Of a stretch of 64,000 nucleotides of DNA, positions 52,411-60,755 are shown in pieces. Positions within the stretch are counted from its first letter, which is position 1, and each line of letters starts with the position of its first letter. Source of the DNA: DATARH01 sp963734125 (GTDB lineage: Bacteria; Pseudomonadota; Alphaproteobacteria; ATCC43930; CGMCC-115725); NCBI GenBank assembly GCA_963734125.1, contig CAVTGB010000032.1, positions 23,094-87,093 of the forward strand. The letters run 5' to 3'. The position numbers and the translations under genes were made by a program. The notes beneath the pieces are model-generated. The model was not told the origin of the DNA. It worked only from the letters and a program-made list of their open reading frames with translations, and ran no database searches.

Positions 52411-53406
52411 ATGAGACCCGGCCCAGCGATCCAACGCGCCGGCTTGTCCTTGCCGCCGCCGACATGCTGCTGCTGCCGCGCGTCGCACGCGCGCAGACGG
52501 CGAGGCGCCGCCGGATCGCGCTGCTTTCCCCCTTTTCGCGCGCGATGGGTGCGCCATACCTCGCGGCGTTCCGCGACGGATTGCGCGCCCTCGGCTACGG
52601 CGACAACGACATTGAGATCGAGAGCCACGAAGCGGATGGACATTTCGAGCGTCTTCCCGCTCTCGCCGCCGAACTGGTGCGGCTCGACCCGGACGTCATC
52701 GTTGCCGCCGTGCCCCCGGCGATACAGGCCGCCAAACAGGCGACCTCGACGATCCCGATTGTCATGGTGAATTCGGGCGAACCGGTCGCCGCCGGGTTCG
52801 TCGCCAGCCTCGCGCACCCCGGTGGCAACGTCACCGGTCTTTCCAGTTCAGTCTCGCCGGAAATCGCCGGGAAGTGGGTGGACCTGCTCAAGACCACAAT
52901 TCCTCGCGCCGAACGCGTCGCTTTTCTGGTCGATCCCGGCAACCCTGGCCACGCCGCCCTGGTTCCGGTGGCGCAGCAAGCGGCCCAGACGTTGCACATC
53001 GGCCTTATTCCGGTCGAAGCCAGTGCTTCCGACGACATCGACACCGCCTTCGCCGTCGGCAAGCGCGCCACGTCCAAGCCCTGATCGTTCCGGGCGATAC
53101 AGTTTTTGGTGTCGAAAGGAGCCGGATCATGGACTCGCAACGGCCGCCAGAAGACTACCGACCCTCTCCATGTACCGCGAAAATGTGATGATTGGCGGCC
53201 TGATGAGCTACGGGGCCGATCTCAAAGACCTTTCGCGGCGCGCCGCCACCTATGTCGACAAGATCCTCAAGGGCGCCAAGCCGGCTGATCTGCCGGTCGA
53301 GCAGCCGACCAAGTTCGAGCTGGTCGTCAATCTGAAAACGGCGCAGGCGCTCGGCTTGACCATCCCGCCGTTGATCCTCGCCGGCGCCGACGAGGTCATC
53401 GAATGA
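52411..53406 (+). pseudogene. Broken ABC transporter substrate-binding protein (PF04392-like)
   Basis: Remains of a periplasmic ABC_sub_bind protein with a Tat-like leader (TRRLVLAAADMLLLPRVARAQ). The main frame (52464-53084) covers FRDGLRALGYGDNDIEIESHEADG, AVPPAIQAAKQAT and LAHPGGNVTGLSS up to AFAVGKRATSKP. The frame then shifts (near 53065) to HVQALIVPGDTVFGVERSRIM. It shifts again (near 53138) to LSMYRENVMIGGLMSYGADL and KPADLPVEQPTKFELVVNLK, ending at DEVIE. The initial ATG is also out of frame. A genuine pseudogene is plausible because the gene is flanked by 97-bp direct repeats; indel errors as elsewhere in the window are the alternative. No permease or ATPase partner is present. Confidence 0.85.
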
Positions 53407-53421
53407 TCCCGGCCGGCCACT

Positions 53422-53518
53422 GCATGGCGAGCTGTTCGCCCGCGGCGGCCTCTATGCCAGGTTGATTCGCCGCCAGCTCGGCGCCGCCCGTGCGCCGATG
53501 CGCGCCGTCGGGGATTGA
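53422..53518 (+). repeat. 97-bp direct repeat, copy B (isolated duplicate of the exporter tail)
   Basis: A non-coding duplicate of 52310-52406, about 97% identical by eye, following the broken substrate-binding gene. It would encode the C-terminus ARGGLYARLIRRQLGAAR of the exporter, but has no gene in front of it. The pair brackets 1.0 kb of sequence. Confidence 0.9.
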
Positions 53519-53608
53519 AAAGACCCGCATTTATCACCGATTTTAACCCTTCGGTCACCACACTGTGCTACAAGGACGCATCAGAGACGGGTATGAGTGA
53601 GTTGGCTA

Positions 53609-53851
53609 ATGTCATCTGCCATTCCTCCGTTTACGCCCGAGGAGAGCGCCCGGTTAACGGTGATTTGGGACCGGCTCTACGAGCTCTACCTGGAGCGCGC
53701 CAATGGCGAGCGCGACGGCAACGCGATCGAAGCGGAAATCCAGGCGCTGATCACCGAGCGCGACGCGATCCGCCCGTGGGGCTGGAATACCGGGCGCAAC
53801 TGGAAAGACGACATCCCCAAGGAAATCGTCGACAAGCTGATGCGCGAGTAG
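53609..53851 (+). CDS. Small hydrophilic helical protein, uncharacterised
   Basis: An 80-residue soluble protein with two predicted helices: PFTPEESARLTVIWDRLYELYLERANGER and a second ending KDDIPKEIVDKLMRE. Charged residues alternate as in short helical hairpins. The ATG (MSSAIPPF) was chosen over a GTG 12 bases upstream. No family is recognised. It converges on the endonuclease/phosphatase-fold gene 7 bases away. Confidence 0.65.
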   Translation: MSSAIPPFTPEESARLTVIWDRLYELYLERANGERDGNAIEAEIQALITERDAIRPWGWNTGRNWKDDIPKEIVDKLMRE

Positions 53852-53858
53852 CGCTCCT

Positions 53859-54563
53859 TCAAACTTTCAGATCGAGAATGAGCGGCGAGTGGTCGGAAAG
53901 GCCGGCCAAGCGCTCGTCATGTGAGTAACGCACCGCGCCGGCCTGCGCTACCAGAGCCGCCGACAGAAACGCGTGGTCGATGCGGAACCCGTTGCCGCGG
54001 GTGCTATACCAGGAAAATTCGCGGCCCTCGGGATAGCGCCGGCGCCACAGATCGCAAAACCCAATTCCCTCGATCTTGTCGATGAAATGCGCCGTTGCAT
54101 CGATCGCGCCGGGTTCGTCGACATAGGCGCGGCAGGTATTGAAGTCGCCGATCGCCAGCGCCGGGCCGGCCGCAGCGGCGAGCGCGGCGATCAGCGCCTC
54201 CCAATAGGGCACCTTCGCCAACAGGTTCGGCATGTAGATGCCGCTGAGATGGAGCCCGGCCACTTCGACCCGCACCATCCGGTAGGGCTCGACCACGCCC
54301 TCGCTGACCGCGCCGTGCTCGCGCAACGGGTACCGCGCCGCAATGAGGACACCATTCCTGCCGGGCGGCGGCACCAGGCCGGTTTGGTGTGCATATCCCG
54401 AGGCGGCGAGCGCCGCGCGCAGCCGCACCGCCGAATCGCCGCCGCGGTATTCGGAAATGACCAGGAGATCGGCCGCGTGGCGGGCGAGCGCGGCAACAAT
54501 CGCCGGGAGCCTCGTCCCGCCGCCCTGGCGGATGTTCCAGGCGAGGAGGCGTAGCAGGCTCAC
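53859..54563 (-). CDS. Endonuclease/exonuclease/phosphatase-fold protein
   Basis: A 234-residue protein of the EEP superfamily (exonuclease III/DNase I-like fold). It has the N-terminal LRLLAWNIRQGGGTR (metal-coordinating Asn), VISEYRGGD (metal-binding Glu), LSGIYMPN, AIGDFNTCRAYVDEP (Asp-x-Asn), and the C-terminal FRIDHAFLS and SDHSPLILDL (catalytic His). All catalytic positions seem present. Substrate (DNA, lipid or phosphate ester) unknown. Its ATG overlaps the stop of the upstream efflux gene (ATGA), so the two form an operon. Confidence 0.88.
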   Translation of the reverse strand: MSLLRLLAWNIRQGGGTRLPAIVAALARHAADLLVISEYRGGDSAVRLRAALAASGYAHQTGLVPPPGRNGVLIAARYPLREHGAVSEGVVEPYRMVRVEVAGLHLSGIYMPNLLAKVPYWEALIAALAAAAGPALAIGDFNTCRAYVDEPGAIDATAHFIDKIEGIGFCDLWRRRYPEGREFSWYSTRGNGFRIDHAFLSAALVAQAGAVRYSHDERLAGLSDHSPLILDLKV

Positions 54564-55990
54564 TCGCCCGGCATTTTGGTGGCGACGGCACGCCCGCTGA
54601 CCTCGGCGCCGGCGTCGGGCGACATCTTAAGGAAAAACGGCACCGACAGCATCGACAGCATCGCGACCGCGGCGAGGGCAAACGAGAAATCGGCCGGCCC
54701 CGACACCGCGGTGTGATGGATCCCCAGCATTAAATAGAGCATCAGCGCGCCGGTCCCGACCCCCATGCTTTGGGACAGCTGCTGCGCCATGCTGGTGAGG
54801 CTGGTGGCGCGGCTCAGCATGCCGGGGGGCACGTCGGCATAAGAGAGGGTGTTGATGCTGGTCATCTGCAGCGAGCGGAAAAATCCGCCGGCCAAGAGCG
54901 CGAGAAAGATGACAGCATGCGGCGTCGTCGGCCGGAAGAACGAATAGGAGAACAGAAAGCCGCTGCTGACCACCGTGTTGGCAATGAGGACGCGGCGGAA
55001 ACCCAAGGTGCGGATGATTGCGGTGACCAGAAGCTTGTTGCTCATCGCCCCGGCGGCGCTGGCAAAGGTGATTAGACCCGAGTGCAGCGCGTCGAGGCCG
55101 AACCCGACCTGCAGCATCAACGGCATGAGGAACGGCAAGGCGCCCAGCCCCATGCGAAAGATGAAGCCGCCGATCGTCGTCATCCGGTAGGTCGGGATGC
55201 GCATCAGCGCCAGATCGATGATCGGATGATCGACGCGCCGCGCGTGGCGCACATAGAGCGTCAGACACAAGACGCCCAGCCCGAGCATCCCCGCCACCAT
55301 CGGCAGCGGCAATTCGCCCCGGCCGCTCATCTCGAAACCATAGGCAAAGCTGGCCAATCCGATGCCGGTCAGCGCGAAGCCCGGCAGATCGAACGGCCGG
55401 ACCGTCGTTTCGCGGATGTTTTCGATGAACAGGCGCACCAGCACGATGCCGATGACGCCGATCGGAATGTTGATGAAAAAGATCCACGGCCAGGAGCCGT
55501 AGGTGACGATGAAGCCGCCGAGCGGTGGCCCGATCACCGGGCCGACGAGGGCCGGCACGCTGACATAGGACATCGCGCGCACCAGCTCGGACCGGGGCAC
55601 GGTCTTTAGGAGGACGAGCCGGCCGACCGGCACCATCATCGCCCCGCCCATGCCCTGGACGATGCGCGCCACGACCAGCATCCACAGCGAATGGGAAAAA
55701 CCGCAGGCGATCGAGCCCAGCGTGAAGACGACGATCGCCCCGCTGAACACGCGGCGCGCGCCAAAGCGGTCTGCGGTCCAGCCGCTGATCGGGATGAACA
55801 CCGCGAGACTCAACAGGTAGCAGGTGATCGCCATGTTGAGACGCAGCGGCGATTCGCCGATCGAGCGTCCGATCGCCGGGAGCGCGGTCGCGATGACCGT
55901 CGAATCGAGCGATTGCATGAACATCGCGCAGGCGACGATCAGCGAGATGATCAGCTGGCGGGTGCGCGGTGTGAGGCCCGCTGCGCTCAC
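54560..55990 (-). CDS. MFS drug efflux transporter, DHA2 (EmrB/QacA) type
   Basis: A second DHA2-type exporter of the window (476 residues, about 14 helices). FMQSLDSTVIATALPAIGRSIG is the characteristic first helix and loop. GWTADRFGARRVFSGAI is motif A, and ALVGPVIGPPLGGFIVTYGSWPWIFFINIPIG is the motif C region. The GTG start opening VSAAGLTPRTRQ was chosen; 28 Arg/Ala-rich residues upstream are unlikely to be translated. No adaptor or regulator is adjacent. It is translationally coupled to the EEP-fold gene. Confidence 0.88.
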   Translation of the reverse strand: MSAAGLTPRTRQLIISLIVACAMFMQSLDSTVIATALPAIGRSIGESPLRLNMAITCYLLSLAVFIPISGWTADRFGARRVFSGAIVVFTLGSIACGFSHSLWMLVVARIVQGMGGAMMVPVGRLVLLKTVPRSELVRAMSYVSVPALVGPVIGPPLGGFIVTYGSWPWIFFINIPIGVIGIVLVRLFIENIRETTVRPFDLPGFALTGIGLASFAYGFEMSGRGELPLPMVAGMLGLGVLCLTLYVRHARRVDHPIIDLALMRIPTYRMTTIGGFIFRMGLGALPFLMPLMLQVGFGLDALHSGLITFASAAGAMSNKLLVTAIIRTLGFRRVLIANTVVSSGFLFSYSFFRPTTPHAVIFLALLAGGFFRSLQMTSINTLSYADVPPGMLSRATSLTSMAQQLSQSMGVGTGALMLYLMLGIHHTAVSGPADFSFALAAVAMLSMLSVPFFLKMSPDAGAEVSGRAVATKMPGE

Positions 55991-56175
55991 CCCGGCACCG
56001 CGACGCACGGCTGAGGTTCGGCGAGAGTGCTCATCGCAAGAGGATATAGCGGCGCGTGCGGCGGGAGAAAGCACATCCGGCCAGCGCTTGACGGTGGCCG
56101 GGCCCGGCGCGCTACATCAACGCCGAATCCAGGGGCGCCAAGCGCCCGATCGTCTAACCGAGCCCCCGTGGTCAT

Positions 56176-56775
56176 GTGAGCGACAACGAGCTTTACCAGC
56201 TCCGGCCGGCCCCGCCGGCGGCGATCGACAACCGCCTGTTCGTGCTCGTCCTGCAGCATCCGCAGGAGCGGCGCGAACCGTTGGCGACGGCTCCCGCTAT
56301 GGTCGACCTGTTGCGCCGGGCGAAGCTCGTCGCCGGGTTGTCGTGGCCCAACCTCGCACGGGCGCTGGGGCGCCCGTCCGATCCCAGGCGCTGGGGCGTC
56401 CTCTATCTGGGATCCGTGCGTCCGGCGTCTCTCGGCCCGGGGCGCGAGATCAATCTCCTCGGTCGCGACGGCAAGCCAACGGCCGATCCCGCGCCGATCC
56501 TGGCCGGGCTCGAAGGTATCGTTTTGCTGGACGGCAGCTGGAAGGAGGCCAAGACGCTGTGGTGGCGCAACCCGTGGCTGTTGAAGCTGCACCGCCTGGT
56601 GGTGAACCCGCCGCGCCCGGCACGCCTCGGCCGGGTGCGCCGCGAACCGCGCCGCGAAGCATTGTCGACGCTCGAAGCCGCCGCGCTCGTGCTGCGCCAT
56701 CTCGAAGCGGGGCCCGATGCCGCGGACGCGCTTGAGGCGGCGCTCGAACGGCTGTTGGCAGCGCCACCGGGATAG
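56176..56775 (+). CDS. DTW-domain protein, putative tRNA-uridine aminocarboxypropyltransferase
   Basis: A 199-residue SPOUT-like protein. The segment LVLQHPQERREPL and the block LLDGSWKEAKTLWWRNPWLL match the two conserved parts of the DTW family (DxTW replaced by DGSW), with NPPRPARLGRVRREPR in between. The family includes TapT/TuaA, which makes acp3U in tRNA from SAM. The N-terminal zinc-binding cysteines common in many members are absent. The GTG start has no strong ribosome site. Confidence 0.78.
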   Translation: MSDNELYQLRPAPPAAIDNRLFVLVLQHPQERREPLATAPAMVDLLRRAKLVAGLSWPNLARALGRPSDPRRWGVLYLGSVRPASLGPGREINLLGRDGKPTADPAPILAGLEGIVLLDGSWKEAKTLWWRNPWLLKLHRLVVNPPRPARLGRVRREPRREALSTLEAAALVLRHLEAGPDAADALEAALERLLAAPPG

Positions 56776-56791
56776 CGTGCAACGCCCGCCG

Positions 56792-58396
56792 TCAGTGCGG
56801 TGGCGCGGCGCCTTGCGGGGCGAAGACCTCCGCGGCGTCGGCGGCCAGCGCGGCGCGCGACTTGGGCCGCATATACATCATGTGCCCGCCCTCATAGACG
56901 CGCACGGCGATCCGGGCGCGCACCGCTTCCGGCAGCCCCAGCTGATCGACCAGCCAGCGCGAAGCGAGATAGGGGGTCACCAGATCATAGCGGCCGTTGG
57001 CGATGAGGACCCTTGTCTCGGGGTGCTGGAGCAGCGTCCGTTGGAGCGAGGAGAGCGCCAGGCCGAGCCCGCCTTCGCCGCGGGCTCCATCCCAGTCCCA
57101 CTGGCGTGACACGTCGCGCGGCAGCACCCGATAGGGCCGCTCGGTGCGGTACCCGAGCGCCTCAGGCGCATAGCTGTCGAAGGCGGCGGTGTAGGCGGCG
57201 ACCGCCGGGCCGAGCACCGGGTCGCCGGCACTGTCGTCCCGCGGGTTGGCGCCCGCCGCGCGCGCTACCGTGGCGTCGTAGCGGCTCAGGACCTCGCCGT
57301 GTGCGTGGCGCAATTCACGCACGAACTCCTGGTACCGCACCCGCCCGCGGGCGCGCCGGACAACCTCGTCAGGAAGGCCGATCAGCCGGGCGACGCGCGC
57401 GATGAACGGGTCGCCGGGCTCTGGCATGCCCTTCAACCCGGCGAGACCAACCAGATAATCCGATAGGCCGAAGCGCTCGGCGGCCCGCGCGGTCTCGGCG
57501 ACCGCTTCCGACCCGGAGAAGACGGCTGCGGCGGCGGCATAACTCGGCAATTCGAAGGCACCCGCCAGCGCGTTGGTGATATCGGGGTGGAGGAGCTCGA
57601 CATCGAGCGCCGGCGAAATGAGGACGAGGCCGCTGACGCTAACCCCGACATCGCGCTCGAGGCTCTGCGCCAGCGCGGCGGCGCGCAGCCCGCCATAGCT
57701 TTCGCCGACGAGAAACACCGGCGCGCTCCAGCGCTCGTGGCCGGTCAGCCAGCGGCGCACCACCGCGCCTAGCGAATCGAGGTCGCCGCGGACATTCCAG
57801 AACGGCTTGTCGGGATTATCCTCCTTGCCGCTGCCGTGGCTGAAGCCGGTGCCGACCGGGTCGACAAACACGAGGTCGGTGAAACGTAGCCAGGTCGATT
57901 GGTTGTCGATCAAATGCACCGGCGGTTCCGGCACCGCGCCGGTCGCCGGGGTCTCGAGGATGCGGGGACCAATCCCGCCCAGATGGAGAAACACCGAGGC
58001 GGCGCCCGGGCCGCCGTTGAACACGAACGCGACCGGGCGCTGTTGCCCGACGGGCGGATCGACCAGATAGGACACGGTGTAGACCGAGGCGACCGCAACG
58101 CCCTTCCGGTCGGTGAGGCCGATGGTCTCGGCAACCGCGCGATAATCGAGCGCATGGGCGGCGGGAGGGCCGGTGAGATTTGCGGTGGGGGGGCCGGCGA
58201 GATTGATCGTGTGCCGGGTCTCGACCCGCGCCGGCAGCTCGGGCACGGCCGGGGTGGGCTTGTTATCGGCCCAAGCGGCGGGGGTGAGGAGCGCGACGAT
58301 GACCAAGAGACAGAAGGTGGCTGCCGCAGCTAACCCTCTCCCGCAATACCGGAGAGGGGGGGGCCGTCGCGAAAGCGACGGGTGGGTGAGGGTCAT
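56792..58396 (-). CDS. Exported serine carboxypeptidase, S10 family
   Basis: A secreted or periplasmic serine carboxypeptidase of about 534 residues. A hydrophobic leader (GLAAAATFCLLVIVALLTPAAWA) is followed by a typical S10 layout: FVFNGGPGAASVFLHLGGIGPR (oxyanion hole region), LVFVDPVGTGFSH, the nucleophile in VGESYGGLRAAALAQSL, and C-terminal Asp/His (VLIANGRYDLVTP and YEGGHMMYMRP). The first ~20 residues (HPSLSRRPPPLRYCG) are encoded by a REP-like element and are probably not native, so the start is uncertain. It follows the carbonic-anhydrase-like gene by about 40 bases. Confidence 0.86.
   Translation of the reverse strand: MTLTHPSLSRRPPPLRYCGRGLAAAATFCLLVIVALLTPAAWADNKPTPAVPELPARVETRHTINLAGPPTANLTGPPAAHALDYRAVAETIGLTDRKGVAVASVYTVSYLVDPPVGQQRPVAFVFNGGPGAASVFLHLGGIGPRILETPATGAVPEPPVHLIDNQSTWLRFTDLVFVDPVGTGFSHGSGKEDNPDKPFWNVRGDLDSLGAVVRRWLTGHERWSAPVFLVGESYGGLRAAALAQSLERDVGVSVSGLVLISPALDVELLHPDITNALAGAFELPSYAAAAAVFSGSEAVAETARAAERFGLSDYLVGLAGLKGMPEPGDPFIARVARLIGLPDEVVRRARGRVRYQEFVRELRHAHGEVLSRYDATVARAAGANPRDDSAGDPVLGPAVAAYTAAFDSYAPEALGYRTERPYRVLPRDVSRQWDWDGARGEGGLGLALSSLQRTLLQHPETRVLIANGRYDLVTPYLASRWLVDQLGLPEAVRARIAVRVYEGGHMMYMRPKSRAALAADAAEVFAPQGAAPPH
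58331..58396. repeat. REP-like element at the start of the carboxypeptidase gene
   Basis: CCCTCTCC (58334-58341) pairs with GGAGAGGG (58351-58358), followed by GTCGC-GAAA-GCGAC (58366-58379) and gggtgagggt. It has the same modules as the elements at 41.5 and 49.7 kb. On the minus strand it supplies the apparent ATG (ATGACCCTC) of the downstream gene. Confidence 0.8.
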
Positions 58397-58436
58397 TGCG
58401 GCCAACACCCTCCGGTCGCGATCGAGGGCAGCCTGG

Positions 58437-59012
58437 TCAGGCAACCGTCTCGGCCTTGCCGTCGAGCCCCATCAGCAGGAGCTCGACCTCCAGCTTGGGG
58501 TGCCGGCGGCCGATATCGGCCCGGACCAGATGCATCTGGGCGGCGTGGACCTTCAGCTCTTCCGCCGGATCGGCCGCGAGATCCTTGCCGTGAATGTCTT
58601 TGTAGAAACCGCAATCGCGATGGTCCATGACGATGATCCGGCGAATTTGGTGGAGGTCGATCGCCAGCTGGACATGCTCCCAAAAGGTCTTTCCCCAGTC
58701 GGGGAATTTACGGTTTTCGACGCCAAGCGATGCGCCGGCGAGAATGAACTGGTCGTATTTGCCTTCCATCTGCCGTTCCGCCATGTAGCGCGCGGTCGCG
58801 CCGGCCAGCCGGTAATCGATGCAGTTGAGTAAGAGCGCCTCGGTGCCCGGGGCGGCAAGAGCGAAGCGCCCGGGCAGGCTCGCGCCGGCGACGAGCCCCA
58901 CAGCCCCCACGCCGAGCAGCTGGATCAGCCGGCGCCGGTCCACTGCGCCGTGTGCGGCGTGACAGCACCGCTCGGCAGCGCGATGAAGCTTGTGCGAAAC
59001 GACCATCCTCAT
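58437..59012 (-). CDS. Exported beta-carbonic-anhydrase-like protein
   Basis: A 191-residue protein with a Tat-like leader (DRRRLIQLLGVGAVGLVAGASLPG). The folded part has LLLNCIDYRL (Cys-x-Asp-x-Arg) and IIVMDHRDCGFY (His-x2-Cys), the zinc-ligand set of beta carbonic anhydrases, but it is shorter than usual. Periplasmic hydration of CO2, or another zinc function, is the inference. It precedes the carboxypeptidase gene on the same strand and could share its transcript. Confidence 0.78.
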   Translation of the reverse strand: MRMVVSHKLHRAAERCCHAAHGAVDRRRLIQLLGVGAVGLVAGASLPGRFALAAPGTEALLLNCIDYRLAGATARYMAERQMEGKYDQFILAGASLGVENRKFPDWGKTFWEHVQLAIDLHQIRRIIVMDHRDCGFYKDIHGKDLAADPAEELKVHAAQMHLVRADIGRRHPKLEVELLLMGLDGKAETVA

Positions 59013-59114
59013 TCGATCCTCCCGCTATCGAGAACGGTCAAGTATCGACATTATGGGTCGCCATCGGCAATCTTTCCCGCTGCACTCGAGTTTGCCTCGG
59101 CCGAATAGCGGTGC

Positions 59115-60209
59115 TCAGCCGCCGGCCGTGATGCGGGCAGGAGCCAACGGCCGAGCCTCGCGCGGGCGGGGGCGCCAGCGACAGCGGCGTTCGATCACGT
59201 GCCAGGACACGAAGGCGGCAAAAGCGGCGAGCGGCAGCGAGACCCCGAACACTTCCCACCACGGCGCCCTTCCGCCGCTGAAATAGACGACGCACTGCTC
59301 GATCGGCCAGCCATAGATGTAAAGACCGTAGGACAGGTCGCCGAACCGGGCGGCCCTAACCGACGGCAGCGTGCGATTGAGCGCGAGCCAGATCACCAGA
59401 TAGCTGCCGAAAAGCGGGAAGGCGACGAGAAAGAGCCGCGTGGGCACGCTGAGGAGGAGGCCGAGCAGTGCGAAGAGGGCCCAGCGTCCGGCGATGAACC
59501 GCCGTTCCCCGACGCGCCCGCGCAGCCGATAGCAGCAGATCCCGGCGGCAAAGAACCCCATCAGCCAAAGGGCGCCGCCGAGCGCGTCGGTGACGTCGAA
59601 CCACAGGCACAGGACGCCGATCGCAAGGAGCGTCGCCGCGACCGGCAACGTCAGCAAGCGGCACAGTCCCAGCGCAAAGAGCATCAGGTACATCAGGACT
59701 TCGCACGGCAAGCTCCACAGCGGACCATTGACGATCCCGCCGATATTGCGCGGCCCGAGGACGACCCCGGGCAGCCGGTTGTAATCGGTGTCGAGGACGG
59801 CGTTGTGGAGGAGGAAGAGATAGGGCTCGCGGCGCCCGAAATATTCGGCGAGCGGCAACCCGGTCACCACGGGTCCGACGACGAAGGCGCAGACGAGGAG
59901 GCAGAGGAGGAGGCCCGGGAAGACCCGCAGCCCGCGCTTCAAAAGAAACACCAGCGGCGACTTTGTGGTGTCGAAGCTTTGCGTCACCAGATAGCCGCTG
60001 ATCGTAAAAAACACGAAAACGCCTACGACGCCGAGAATCGTCTGGCCGCCGGTGAGGATCATCAGCAGCTCGTGTTCCTGCGAATTCTCCGCGAGGAGAA
60101 AGGCATGGCTGAAGATGACCGAAGTCGCCGCGACGAGGCGCAGGAGGTCGAAATTGTTATGGCGTTCCACGCCTTCGCCCCGGTTGGGCTCCCGGTTGGG
60201 CGGTATCAT
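59115..60209 (-). CDS. Acyltransferase-3 family membrane protein (OafA-like)
   Basis: A polytopic inner-membrane protein of 364 residues, predicted to span about ten times. The early motif is FDLLRLVAATSVIFSHAFLL (with the essential His), GVVGVFVFFTISGYLVTQSFD is the central substrate segment, and FGDLSYGLYIYGWPIEQ closes the fold. Such proteins O-acetylate polysaccharides or other surface glycans. The ATG giving MIPPNREPNRGEG was chosen over a longer frame. The acceptor is unknown. Confidence 0.86.
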   Translation of the reverse strand: MIPPNREPNRGEGVERHNNFDLLRLVAATSVIFSHAFLLAENSQEHELLMILTGGQTILGVVGVFVFFTISGYLVTQSFDTTKSPLVFLLKRGLRVFPGLLLCLLVCAFVVGPVVTGLPLAEYFGRREPYLFLLHNAVLDTDYNRLPGVVLGPRNIGGIVNGPLWSLPCEVLMYLMLFALGLCRLLTLPVAATLLAIGVLCLWFDVTDALGGALWLMGFFAAGICCYRLRGRVGERRFIAGRWALFALLGLLLSVPTRLFLVAFPLFGSYLVIWLALNRTLPSVRAARFGDLSYGLYIYGWPIEQCVVYFSGGRAPWWEVFGVSLPLAAFAAFVSWHVIERRCRWRPRPREARPLAPARITAGG

Positions 60210-60334
60210 AACCGGCAAGGCGGCGTCACTCCCCTGGTTCCCGCGCCGGTTCAACCCAGGTTCAACTGCGGCGCTTGCCCTGCGGCGCGGAATCGGGAAT
60301 AGAGAAACACTTCGACCCACGGAGATCCGGCCCG

Positions 60335-60691
60335 ATGCGCGCGCTTGCTTTCTTCTGTCTGGTATCGCTTGTCGGTTGCGTCGGATCGGCCCGCAACGAA
60401 GGATTCACCGCGAGCGGTCCCTCCTCCTTTCTGTACAGCGCGCGGACCAACACGGTGATGACCGAGAACGACGACGGCACCGCGGAACGGCTGCGCCGCG
60501 ACTGGATCGCCGACGCGCTCCAGGCCCATTCGATGTGCACCGACGGGTATGTCGTCGAGACGCGGCGCTATGTCCCCGATGTCAATGGCCCGTTCGGCAA
60601 TGGCGGCGAGATCCTCTATGCCGGACGCTGCCTTCAGGCAACACCGCCTGCCGCGCCACAAGCGCCTTACCCGCGGAGTGAGAGAGGATAG
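60335..60691 (+). CDS. Small lipoprotein, uncharacterised
   Basis: A 118-residue lipoprotein: the leader MRALAFFCLVSLVGC ends in an LVGC lipobox with the acylated Cys at about 15. The mature part contains SARTNTVMTENDDGTAERLRRDWI, a pair of Cys (about 83 and 105) that could form a disulfide, and a Pro/Ala-rich tail. No family is recognised. It is divergent from the acyltransferase-3 gene and upstream of rluA. Confidence 0.7.
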   Translation: MRALAFFCLVSLVGCVGSARNEGFTASGPSSFLYSARTNTVMTENDDGTAERLRRDWIADALQAHSMCTDGYVVETRRYVPDVNGPFGNGGEILYAGRCLQATPPAAPQAPYPRSERG

Positions 60692-60755
60692 CCGCCTCGC
60701 CACACTCGCCGCGCGGACGCTTGCGCGGCGGCGCCGCGACGACGATGTTTCGGTG

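Noticed and set aside
48909..52817. 1302-residue open frame on the minus strand
   Set aside because: It lies antisense to the fused ABC exporter, which has all catalytic motifs; the antisense translation is Arg/Asp/Glu/His-rich as expected from high-GC shadow frames.
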